From Mycolicibacterium porcinum (lineage in GTDB: Bacteria > Actinomycetota > Actinomycetes > Mycobacteriales > Mycobacteriaceae), in NCBI GenBank assembly GCA_001942045.1, contig MSTD01000004.1:1-34065 (forward strand): DNA of 34,065 nt, read 5' to 3'. Below are positions 25,784 through 33,171 of this stretch, piece after piece (positions within the stretch are counted from its first letter, which is position 1; each line of letters begins with the position of its first letter). The notes under the pieces were generated by a model, which did not search any database, was not told where the DNA came from, and saw only the letters and a list, made by a program, of their open reading frames with translations. A program made the position numbers and the translations under genes.

Positions 25784-26182
25784 GACGACGGCCAGGGCGT
25801 CGATCTCGACCAGCATGACCTCGTGCGGGAGGTCGACGAATACCGTTGTCCGGCAGGGCAGCTGGTCGGATTTGACGTTCTCGGCGATGAACTCGCCATA
25901 GACCTCGTTCATCGCCGAGAAATCCTCACGCTTGGTGAGGTAGACCCGGAACATCAGGACATCGTCGACACCGGCGCCGCCGGCGGCCAGAATCGCCTTG
26001 ACGTTCTCCAGCGTGCGACGGGTCTGCACCTTGACGTCGCCCTCACCGATGTAGGTGTTGGTGGCGGGGTCCATCGGCCCCTGCCCCGACACCTGGAGCA
26101 TCCCGCCCTTACGGATGCCCTGGCTGAAGGTATGTGCCGGTGCTGGTGCGTCATCGGTGCGGATGACCTGGGAATCGGACAC
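25778..26182 (-). CDS. RidA/YjgF family enamine/imine deaminase
   Basis: A 134-aa member of the Rid family, which hydrolyses reactive 2-enamines and imines released by PLP dehydratases to keto acids and ammonia. The substrate-carboxylate Arg is Arg111 (PCRTTVFVDLP) with the later Glu126 (MLVEIDA). GTG start with AGAGGAG 9 nt upstream. It lies 48 nt after iclR on the same strand and is the last gene of the leftward catabolic unit. Its presence beside a PLP dehydratase gene fits removal of enamine intermediates (inference). Confidence 0.92.
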   Translation of the reverse strand: MSDSQVIRTDDAPAPAHTFSQGIRKGGMLQVSGQGPMDPATNTYIGEGDVKVQTRRTLENVKAILAAGGAGVDDVLMFRVYLTKREDFSAMNEVYGEFIAENVKSDQLPCRTTVFVDLPHEVMLVEIDALAVVS

Positions 26183-26230
26183 GGTGGGAATCTCCTCTGC
26201 TTTCGGTGTTTTCGATGATTTCCGGTCGGA

Positions 26231-26995
26231 TTACACAGCGGGCCGGTAACCGCATTCGGCCGAGATGCGTTCACCCACCGCCTGCAGTGGCGGCAGAAGG
26301 TCGAGGACCTGGTCGAAGGGCAGCACCACGTCGGGCACCGACACCGAGACCGCCGCGACGACACGGCCGTTCGCGCCGCGGATCGGAACACCCACGCAGT
26401 TGATCGACGGTTCGTTCTCTTCGCGGTCCTGGGCCCAGCCCTGCGCCCGCACGGTCTCGATCTCGCGTAGGTACGCCTCGGGCGTGGTGATGGTGTTCGC
26501 GGCGCGCCGGGTGAAGTCCATGGCGGCGACGATCGGGCGCAGCTCGGCGTCGGGCAGGTCGGCGAGGATCACCTTGGCAACCGCGGTCGAATTCAAGTTG
26601 GCGGTCAGGCCGATTCGCGAGTACATGCGGATCTGGTCATGGGATTCGAGCTTGTCGATGTAGACGATGTCGCCGCCTTCCATCGCGGCGAGATGCGTGG
26701 TGCGGCCGTATTTGCGGTTGAACTCGACGAGGTGCCGCGAGGCGATCTGACGGATCTCCCGCTGATCGGTGCCGTGTGCGGCGAGTTCGAAGATCCGTGA
26801 TCCGAGGTGATAGCGGTTGTTGTTGTCGCGGAACGTGAACCGCTCGTCGGACAGGGTGCGCAACAGCCTCATCACGGTGGTCTTGTGCACATCCGTGGCG
26901 GCGGCGAGCTCGTCCAGACTGGCCGGGCCCTTGCCCAACTGAATCAACAGTTGCAGTGCCCGTCCGACGCTTTGGCTCAACGCCGGCTCCCGCAC
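26231..26995 (-). CDS. IclR-family transcriptional regulator
   Basis: A 254-aa regulator. The N-terminal winged helix (~5-65) contains SVGRALQLLIQLGKGPASLDELAAATDVHKTTVMRLLRTL. The C-terminal effector-binding domain (~75-250) has LVEFNRKYGRTTHLAAMEGGDIVYIDKLES and GWAQDREENEPSINCVGVPI, typical of IclR sensing domains. The GTG at 26995 overlaps the kinase gene by 19 bp; a TTG at 26980 sharing TTGA with the kinase stop, with GGGAG 6 nt upstream, is an equally plausible start. IclR proteins include KdgR, which senses 2-keto-3-deoxygluconate, so a keto-sugar-acid inducer is likely here (inference). The likely target is the divergent region 28003-28169. Confidence 0.92.
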   Translation of the reverse strand: MREPALSQSVGRALQLLIQLGKGPASLDELAAATDVHKTTVMRLLRTLSDERFTFRDNNNRYHLGSRIFELAAHGTDQREIRQIASRHLVEFNRKYGRTTHLAAMEGGDIVYIDKLESHDQIRMYSRIGLTANLNSTAVAKVILADLPDAELRPIVAAMDFTRRAANTITTPEAYLREIETVRAQGWAQDREENEPSINCVGVPIRGANGRVVAAVSVSVPDVVLPFDQVLDLLPPLQAVGERISAECGYRPAV

Positions 26996-28002
26996 ACGGT
27001 GAACCCGGCCTCGCTCACCGCAGTGGCAGCCCACTCCCCATCCGTGCAGTCGAGCAGATGCTCAATCGCCGCCTCGGGTGGCGGGGGCGCGGAATCCGCC
27101 ACGACGGTCAGGGTGACGGCGGCACCGATGTGTCCGCGCCGCAGGCACGATTCCGGATCCTCACCGAGCACGACGCCGCTGAGGTAGCCGGCGGCGAAGG
27201 CATCGCCCGCGCCCACCGGCTCCACGACCTCGACGCGCAGCGCCGGAACGGCGATCACATCGCCGGTCCGGTCGATCGCCAGCGCCTGCTCCGCGCCGTC
27301 CTTGATGACCAGGGTCTGCGGGTTCGGCAGGATGCGACGCAGCGCCACCGGATCGTCGGTCCCGGCGACACGGAGTGCCTCGTCGGCGCCCACCAGAACG
27401 ACGTCGGCCAGGTTGGCCAGGGCCACCACCTCCGCGGGATCGCCGTCGGGCCAGAGCTGTTCGCGCCAGTTCACATCGAAGCTCAACAGCCCGCTGATGC
27501 CCGGCCGGTCGGTGAGCAACCGGCGCATCATGGCGCGGCAGCTGTCCGACAGGGCCGGGGTGATGCCGCTGCAGTGCACGACCGACGCGCGCCCGAATGC
27601 CGACGCGACCGCGGGCGAGTCCAGGAATCCGGGCGTCATCGCCGACGCCGCCGAGCCGGCCCGGTGGTATTTGCTGACGCTGCGCGGCTCCCCCGTCTCG
27701 TCAGGTGCGGTGTCTTTCGAGTAGTGCCCGGTGGGCCGGGTCGAGTCGATCTCGACGGCCGAGATGTCGACGCCGCGCGCCGTCAGTTCCGATCTGATCA
27801 GGTCGCCGTAACTGTCATCGCCGAGCCGGCCGATGAAGGAGGCGGGGATGCCCCAGGAGACGAGTCCGGCCGCGACGTTGGCTTCCGCGCCGGCCAGGTG
27901 CAATTCAGCTTGAGCACCGGCCAGGTGCAGTTCAGTTTCCCCACCGGCCAGGACCAGGGGTTCCCCGACGCAGGCAACTCCGCCGACGGAGTCTGTGGGC
28001 AT
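26977..28002 (-). CDS. PfkB-family sugar kinase, probable 2-keto-3-deoxygluconate kinase
   Basis: Ribokinase-fold kinase expected to phosphorylate KDG to KDPG in the cytoplasm. Features: N-terminal GEPLVL and GAEANVAAGL, substrate/lid region GRLGDDSYGDLI, the FDVNWREQLW motif (175-184) common in KDG kinases, and the catalytic GAGDAF with Asp267. 341 aa. ATG with AGGAG 8 nt upstream. Residues 23-31 and 32-40 are a 9-residue direct repeat (TELHLAGAQ, AELHLAGAE) just before the conserved GAEAN loop. It is the first gene of the leftward unit kinase-iclR-ridA and is divergent from the PLP dehydratase operon. Other sugar-acid substrates are possible; the KDPG aldolase in the opposite unit supports KDG. 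Confidence 0.85.
   Translation of the reverse strand: MPTDSVGGVACVGEPLVLAGGETELHLAGAQAELHLAGAEANVAAGLVSWGIPASFIGRLGDDSYGDLIRSELTARGVDISAVEIDSTRPTGHYSKDTAPDETGEPRSVSKYHRAGSAASAMTPGFLDSPAVASAFGRASVVHCSGITPALSDSCRAMMRRLLTDRPGISGLLSFDVNWREQLWPDGDPAEVVALANLADVVLVGADEALRVAGTDDPVALRRILPNPQTLVIKDGAEQALAIDRTGDVIAVPALRVEVVEPVGAGDAFAAGYLSGVVLGEDPESCLRRGHIGAAVTLTVVADSAPPPPEAAIEHLLDCTDGEWAATAVSEAGFTVCGSRR
27883..27936 (-). repeat. 27-nt tandem repeat inside the kinase gene
   Basis: Two copies, 27910-27936 and 27883-27909, agree at 22 of 27 positions and stay in frame, each encoding a nine-residue unit (LHLAGA core). A third, more diverged partial copy upstream (about 27937-27958) keeps the ACCGGCCAGG core at the same 27-nt period. 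Confidence 0.75.
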
Positions 28003-28052
28003 TTCGGGTACTCCTGTCCTTCGGGGTCGAACGTTGACGCGGTGTTGGATGC

Positions 28053-28100
28053 CATGTTAGACATGTCACATCGCAAATTGCAACTCTGATTGCAGTATGC
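28053..28100. promoter_or_regulatory. Divergent operator/promoter region of the catabolic cluster
   Basis: Two palindromes lie in the 167-bp divergent gap. One has 11-bp arms GCAAATTGCAA (28073-28083) and TTGCAGTATGC (28090-28100), 9 of 11 complementary, with a 6-nt spacer and a perfect TGCAA/TTGCA core. The other is CATGT-TAG-ACATG (28053-28065), overlapping GACATGTC. On the minus strand TTGCAA (28083-28078), 18 nt, TAACAT (28059-28054) gives a promoter for the kinase operon whose -35 and -10 each fall in one palindrome. IclR is the obvious candidate ligand. The promoter of the rightward unit was not resolved. Confidence 0.55.
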
Positions 28101-28169
28101 GCAACGTAGCAGCTCACGCCGTTTTGGCGCTTCCTCACGCGCCGGAATCACATGGAGGACACGATCGGC

Positions 28170-29477
28170 ATGACGACGCGAGGCGAGCCCACGCTGGAAA
28201 GTCGGGCGTGGGACACACTGCGCGCCGAGCGCCTGTCCGAACTGGACAAGGCGCTTCCTGCCGCGGCCGACGGCCTCACCTCCGCGGAGTTCCTCGCCAC
28301 CCGGCCCCGGCTCTCGTCCTTCATCACACCGGTGATGACGCTGGACGATTCGGCGATCGAGGACAACGTGGCCGCCATGGCGGCGTGGTGCACAGCCCAC
28401 GGGGTGGAGCTGGCTCCACACGGGAAGACCACCATGTCCCCGGTGCTGTGGGACCGCCAATTGCGCAGCGGGGCATGGGGTATCACGCTGGCCACGCCCA
28501 GTCAGGTCCGCGTCGCGGTGAGTTTCGGCGTGCGACGGATCCAGCTGGCCAACACCCTGGTCGACCCGGCCGCCCTGCGATGGCTGGCCCAAGAGATGAC
28601 TTCCCGGCCCGACCTCGAGGTGCTCAGCTGGGCGGACTCGACGGCCACCGTGGACGCGATGGCCGCGGCCCTCGCCGAAACCCCGGTGCCACGGCCGATT
28701 CCGGTGCTCGTCGAGCTGGGTGCGTCCGGCGGACGGACCGGTGCCCGGTCAGTCGAAGAGGCGGCAATCGTGGCCGCGCGGATCGCGGGCACCGACACGT
28801 TGCGCCTGGCCGGTGTTTCGGGCTACGAGGGGTCGCTGGCGCACGATGCGTCGGACGCCTCACTGGCCCGGGTCAGGCACTACCTGGAGGAAATGGCTCG
28901 CCTGCATCGGACCATCGAAGCCGACGGCCTCTACCCCACCGATGCCGATGTCTACGTAACCGCCGGTGGCAGCGCCTATTTCGATCTGGTGGCCGATGTG
29001 CTGGCTCCCCTGGCCGGTGGCGGCACACACGTCGTCGTCCGCGCGGGGGCCTACATCATCCATGACGACGGGTTCTATACCGGGATCACGCCGTTCGGTC
29101 GTGGCGGCGAACCGTACCGGCTGCGCTCGGCGATGCACACCTGGGCGCGGGTGGTGTCACGCCCCGAGCCCGGGCTGGCACTGCTGGACGCCGGCAAGCG
29201 CGATGTCCCGTTCGACGAGGGGCTGCCCACGCCGCAACTGGTCGCCGCGCAACTCGGTGGGCCGGCCCGTCCCCTCACGGGCGCCGAGATCGTGGCCGTC
29301 AATGATCAGCACGCGTTCCTGACCCTTCCGCCCGACTCCGACATCCGCGTGGGTGACGTGGTGCGCCTTGGCCTTTCGCACCCGTGCACCGCCTTCGACA
29401 AGTGGCGATGGATCCCGGTGGTCGCGCAGCAGGAAGCCGATCCCGTCGTCGTCGACCTGATCCGCACCTACTTCTGA
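28170..29477 (+). CDS. PLP-dependent D-amino (sugar) acid dehydratase/deaminase, D-threonine aldolase-like
   Basis: Fold type III PLP enzyme of the D-threonine aldolase/D-serine dehydratase family. An alanine-racemase-like barrel carries the PLP Lys86 in LAPHGKTTMSP, and a C-terminal beta domain holds the metal pair His404 and Cys406 in LSHPCTAFDKW, after NDQHAFL. Metal and PLP act together in eliminating the beta-hydroxyl, giving a 2-keto acid and ammonia. From memory, D-glucosaminate dehydratases belong to this family; with the KDG kinase and KDPG aldolase nearby, D-glucosaminate is the best substrate guess, with D-serine or D-threonine as alternatives. ATG 28170 has GGAGG 11 nt upstream; an ATG at 28152 has none. 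435 aa. First gene of the rightward unit. Confidence 0.85.
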   Translation: MTTRGEPTLESRAWDTLRAERLSELDKALPAAADGLTSAEFLATRPRLSSFITPVMTLDDSAIEDNVAAMAAWCTAHGVELAPHGKTTMSPVLWDRQLRSGAWGITLATPSQVRVAVSFGVRRIQLANTLVDPAALRWLAQEMTSRPDLEVLSWADSTATVDAMAAALAETPVPRPIPVLVELGASGGRTGARSVEEAAIVAARIAGTDTLRLAGVSGYEGSLAHDASDASLARVRHYLEEMARLHRTIEADGLYPTDADVYVTAGGSAYFDLVADVLAPLAGGGTHVVVRAGAYIIHDDGFYTGITPFGRGGEPYRLRSAMHTWARVVSRPEPGLALLDAGKRDVPFDEGLPTPQLVAAQLGGPARPLTGAEIVAVNDQHAFLTLPPDSDIRVGDVVRLGLSHPCTAFDKWRWIPVVAQQEADPVVVDLIRTYF

Positions 29478-29489
29478 GCCGGATCTGTC

Positions 29490-31097
29490 ATGCGCACGTT
29501 GATCCGCTCCGCCACCGTCGTCGACGGCACCGAGTCTGCCCGGTACGACGCCGATGTGTTGATCGATGACGACCGCATCGCCGCCGTCATCACCGAACCC
29601 GCGGATTCGCCGACCGCCGACCGCGTGATCGACGCCTCCGGCCTGGTGCTCGCGCCCGGATTCATCGACATGCATGCGCATTCGGATCTGCAGATCCTGC
29701 TCAACCCGGTGCACCCGTCGCGTATCACCCAGGGCGTCACCACCGAAGTACTCGGCCAGGACGGGCTGTCGTACGCACCGGTGACCTCCGAGGTGCTCGC
29801 CGTCGTCCGCCGCAAGATCGCCGGCTGGAACACCGATCCCAGCGACTTCGACTTCGACTGGCGATCCGTCGCCGAGTACCTGGACCGCCTGGACCGCGGA
29901 ATCGCCACCAACGTCGCGTATCTCGTCCCACACGGTGTGGTGCGCGCCCTGGTCGTCGGCTGGGACGACATCCCAGCCACCGCCGAGCAGATCGCCGAGA
30001 TGCAGGCCATCGTGGCTCAGGCCATGGCCGAGGGAGCGGTCGGCTTGTCCGCCGGATTGACCTACACGCCAGGGATGTACGCCGACAACGACGAACTTCT
30101 TGCCCTGTGCCGCACGGTGGCGTCCTACGGCGGCTACTTCTCCCCACACCATCGGTCCTACGGTGCCGGTGCCATGGAGGCGTATGCCGAGATGGTCGAC
30201 CTCTCCGCCAGATCGGGCTGTGCACTGCACCTGGCCCATGCCACGCTCAACTTCGGTCCGAACAAGGGACGGGCACCCGAACTCCTGGCCCTGCTCGACG
30301 CGGCGACCGCCGCCGGTGCCGACATCAGCCTCGACACCTACCCGTATCTGCCCGGAGCCACCACACTTTCGGCGATCCTGCCGAGCTGGGCGTCCGCCGG
30401 AAGCACCGAAGAGACGATGGCGCGGCTGACCGACCCCGACGCACTGGCCCGGATCCGCCACCATCTGGAAGTCAGCGGCTCCGACGGCTGCCACGGCGTG
30501 ATCGCCGAGTGGGACACCATCGAGGTCAGCGGAGTCACCCACCCGGAACTGGATCACTACGTGGGCCGCACGATCGCGCAGATCGCCGCGGCCGAGCACC
30601 GCGACGCGTTTGACGTGTGCATCGACATCCTGCTGCGCGACGAGCTGGGTAGCGGCATCCTGCAGCATGTCGGGCACGAGGAGAACGTGCAGGCGATCAT
30701 GCGGCACCCTCGGCACACCGGAGGCAGCGACGGGCTGCTGGTCGGATCGAAGCCACATCCGCGCGGTTGGGGAACGTTCGCACGGTACCTGGGCCACTAC
30801 TGCCGCGAGCTCGGCCTGTTCTCGCTCGAGGAATGCGTCGGCCATCTCAGCGGACGGGCGGCCACCCGGCTGCGACTCACCGACCGCGGATTCATCCGCC
30901 CCGGATTCGCCGCCGATCTGGTGCTGTTCGACCCGGAAACCGTCGCCGATACCGCCACCTACGACCAACCCCGCACGGCGGCAACCGGATTCACCCATGT
31001 CCTGGTGCGCGGACAGTTCGCCCTCGACGACGGCGAGCTCACCGGGGTGACGGCAGGACGGTCGCTGCGACGCGGCCCTGATGGAGGTGTGCGATGA
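29490..31097 (+). CDS. N-acyl-D-amino-acid deacylase-like amidohydrolase
   Basis: A 535-aa amidohydrolase-superfamily enzyme expected to remove an N-acyl group. Metal ligands and catalytic residues visible are His62 and His64 (DMHAHSDL), His220/221 (YFSPHHR), His250 (LHLAHA) and Asp414 (GGSDGLL), followed by the signature KPHPRGWGTFARYLG. In characterised D-aminoacylases a Cys in GNCG bridges the metals; here the motif is GQDG with Asp91, so this is a distinct subgroup. It follows the PLP enzyme gene by 12 nt, and its TGA overlaps the aldolase ATG. In this setting the substrate may be N-acetyl-D-glucosaminate or another N-acyl-D-2-amino acid (inference). Confidence 0.88.
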   Translation: MRTLIRSATVVDGTESARYDADVLIDDDRIAAVITEPADSPTADRVIDASGLVLAPGFIDMHAHSDLQILLNPVHPSRITQGVTTEVLGQDGLSYAPVTSEVLAVVRRKIAGWNTDPSDFDFDWRSVAEYLDRLDRGIATNVAYLVPHGVVRALVVGWDDIPATAEQIAEMQAIVAQAMAEGAVGLSAGLTYTPGMYADNDELLALCRTVASYGGYFSPHHRSYGAGAMEAYAEMVDLSARSGCALHLAHATLNFGPNKGRAPELLALLDAATAAGADISLDTYPYLPGATTLSAILPSWASAGSTEETMARLTDPDALARIRHHLEVSGSDGCHGVIAEWDTIEVSGVTHPELDHYVGRTIAQIAAAEHRDAFDVCIDILLRDELGSGILQHVGHEENVQAIMRHPRHTGGSDGLLVGSKPHPRGWGTFARYLGHYCRELGLFSLEECVGHLSGRAATRLRLTDRGFIRPGFAADLVLFDPETVADTATYDQPRTAATGFTHVLVRGQFALDDGELTGVTAGRSLRRGPDGGVR

Positions 31098-31723
31098 CAG
31101 CGCTCGACGTGTTGCGGCAGGACCGGGTACTCAGCGTGGTCCGCGCCGAGACCATTCCCGATGCGGCGGATCTGTGCCACGCGATCGCGGCGGGCGGAAT
31201 CCGCACGGTCGAGCTGACCTTCACCACTCCCGGGGTGCTGGACCATCTCCGGTCCTGCGCCGATTCGGTGTCTGCCGCCGGGATCATGCTGGGCGTCGGC
31301 ACGGTGATGACGGCCGACCAGGCCCGCGCCGCGATCGACGCCGGCGCCAGGTTCCTGGTCACCCCCGGGCTGCGTGCCGAGGTCGCCGCGGTGGCGACCG
31401 CCCAGTTGGTGCCGGTGTTTCTCGGCGCCCTGACGCCCACCGAAGTGGCCCAGGCCGTCGACCTCGGATCCGCCGCGGTGAAGATCTTCCCGGCGAGCAG
31501 CATGGGGCCCAAATACCTGTCGGACCTCCACGGGCCGTATCCCGACGTCGAGTTGCTGCCGTCCGGCGGAATCAACGAGGGCAATGCGCAGTCCTACCTC
31601 GACGCCGGCGCCCTCGCGGTGTGCGCCGGCACCGGTGTGGTGCCACCGGCCCATGTCGCTTCCGGAGACTGGAACGAGATCACCAGCCGGGCAAGCAATT
31701 TCGTCGCAGCTCTCTCTCGCTGA
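31094..31723 (+). CDS. KDPG/KHG aldolase family protein
   Basis: Class I aldolase of the Eda family, expected to split 2-keto-3-deoxy-6-phosphogluconate to pyruvate and glyceraldehyde 3-phosphate. The TIM-barrel signatures are GIRTVELTFTTPG with catalytic Glu40, LGVGTVMTADQA, FLVTPG, the Schiff-base Lys130 in AAVKIFPASSMGPKYL, and LLPSGGINEGN. 209 aa, usual length. ATG overlaps the deacylase stop (ATGA), with GGAGG 6 nt upstream. The SSMGPKYL segment resembles KDPG/KDPGal branches, so the 4-epimer cannot be excluded. No edd (6-phosphogluconate dehydratase) gene is nearby, pointing to use in sugar-acid rather than glucose catabolism. Confidence 0.93.
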   Translation: MTALDVLRQDRVLSVVRAETIPDAADLCHAIAAGGIRTVELTFTTPGVLDHLRSCADSVSAAGIMLGVGTVMTADQARAAIDAGARFLVTPGLRAEVAAVATAQLVPVFLGALTPTEVAQAVDLGSAAVKIFPASSMGPKYLSDLHGPYPDVELLPSGGINEGNAQSYLDAGALAVCAGTGVVPPAHVASGDWNEITSRASNFVAALSR

Positions 31724-31770
31724 GCCCACTCCCCCACATCCCAGATCCTCATCCACGCCCAGGAGGATTC

Positions 31771-33162
31771 ATGACCTCGTTCGTGCACTGGCTGCAACAC
31801 GACACGTCCGGCCTGTTGACTTTGGCCGCCGTGTCCATCGCGGTGCTGCTGTTGTTGATCATCAAGCTCAAGATCGAACCGTTCATCGCCCTGATCGTGG
31901 TCAGCATCGCGGTGGCACTGATCGCCGGGATTCCCGTCTCCGACCTGGTCGGCACGCCGGCCAAGGCGTCGGATTCCCTGTTGGAGAAGGGGTTCGGCGG
32001 GATCCTCGGCCACATCACGGTGATCATCGGGCTCGGCACGGTCCTCGGGGCGATGCTCGAACGCTCCGGCGGTGCCGACGCGCTGACCACCCGGTTACTG
32101 AACCTGTTCGGCCCCAAGGGCGCTCCACTGGCGATGGGCCTGACCGGCGTCGTCCTCGGCATCCCGATCTTCTTCGACATCGGCATCTTCATCCTGGCTC
32201 CGCTGGTCTATGTGGCAGCCAAGCGCGGCGGCAGATCGCTGGTGATGTACGCGATGCCGATGTTGGCCGGCCTGTCGATGACGCACGCGTTCCTGCCGCC
32301 CCATCCCGGTCCGGTCGCGGCCGCGGGCCTGCTGCACGTCAGCCTGGGGTGGATCATCATCATGGGGTTGGCCTGCGGTATCCCGGCCTGGTTCGTCTCC
32401 GGTGTGGTGTGGGGCTCGTGGATCGGCAAGCGGGTACACGTCGAGGTGCCCGACGAGTTCATCCCCGAGGAGGACGAGGCCGATACCGCCAATCCCCCGT
32501 CGATCGGGTTGATCGCCTTCATCATCCTGGCCCCGATGGCGCTCATCCTGGCCGCCACCATCGCCGACGTCATGCTCGGCGGCGGCCGGCTGCTGTCGAT
32601 CCTGACCCTGGTCGGAACCCCGGCCGTCGCGTTGACCATCGCGGTGCTGCTCGCGCTGTACCTGTTGGGTATCCGCCGGGGCATCACCGCCACCGAACTC
32701 GGCAAGATCAGCGCGGCCTCACTGCGTCCAGTCGGCATGATCCTGCTGGTGGTCGGAGCCGGCGCGTTCTTCGGTGCGGTGTTGCGTGCCACCGGAATCG
32801 GCACGGCACTGGCAGATTCCATGACTGCCATCGGCCTGCCGGTGATCCTGTCGGCCTACCTGATCAGCTGCGCGCTGCGGATCGCGCAGGGCTCGGCGAC
32901 CGTGGCGATCGTGACGACGGCAGGCATCATCGAGACGTCCATCGGGGCCGGCAACTACAGCCCGGCGCAGATCGCCCTCATCGTGGTCGCGGTGTCCGCC
33001 GGCTCCATCGTCGCCAGCCACGTCAACGACGGTGGGTTCTGGATCGTGTCAAGGTATTTCAACATGTCGGTGAAGGACACCCTCAAGACCTGGACCGTGC
33101 TGGAGACCATCCTGTCGGTGGTCGGGTTCGCCATGGCCGGCCTGCTCTGGCTAGTGGTCTGA
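31771..33162 (+). CDS. GntP-family gluconate/sugar-acid permease
   Basis: A 463-aa inner-membrane proton symporter of the GntP family (gluconate, idonate, and D-serine DsdX). Twelve or more hydrophobic segments are visible, starting LLTLAAVSIAVLLLLIIKL. Family motifs are GIPIFFDIGIFILAPL, MPMLAGLSMTHAFLPPHPGPVAAA, IAQGSATVAIVTTAG and ASHVNDGGFWIVSRYF. A charged cytoplasmic loop (VEVPDEFIPEEDEAD) sits mid-protein. ATG with AGGAGG 4 nt upstream, 47 nt after the aldolase stop. As last gene of the unit it most likely imports the substrate of the cluster. Confidence 0.94.
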   Translation: MTSFVHWLQHDTSGLLTLAAVSIAVLLLLIIKLKIEPFIALIVVSIAVALIAGIPVSDLVGTPAKASDSLLEKGFGGILGHITVIIGLGTVLGAMLERSGGADALTTRLLNLFGPKGAPLAMGLTGVVLGIPIFFDIGIFILAPLVYVAAKRGGRSLVMYAMPMLAGLSMTHAFLPPHPGPVAAAGLLHVSLGWIIIMGLACGIPAWFVSGVVWGSWIGKRVHVEVPDEFIPEEDEADTANPPSIGLIAFIILAPMALILAATIADVMLGGGRLLSILTLVGTPAVALTIAVLLALYLLGIRRGITATELGKISAASLRPVGMILLVVGAGAFFGAVLRATGIGTALADSMTAIGLPVILSAYLISCALRIAQGSATVAIVTTAGIIETSIGAGNYSPAQIALIVVAVSAGSIVASHVNDGGFWIVSRYFNMSVKDTLKTWTVLETILSVVGFAMAGLLWLVV

Positions 33163-33171
33163 TCTCGCCTG

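Noticed and set aside
29157..30998. 613-aa minus-strand frame opposite the deacylase
   Set aside because: Shadow of the deacylase gene; Gly/Asp/Val-rich and without recognisable motifs.
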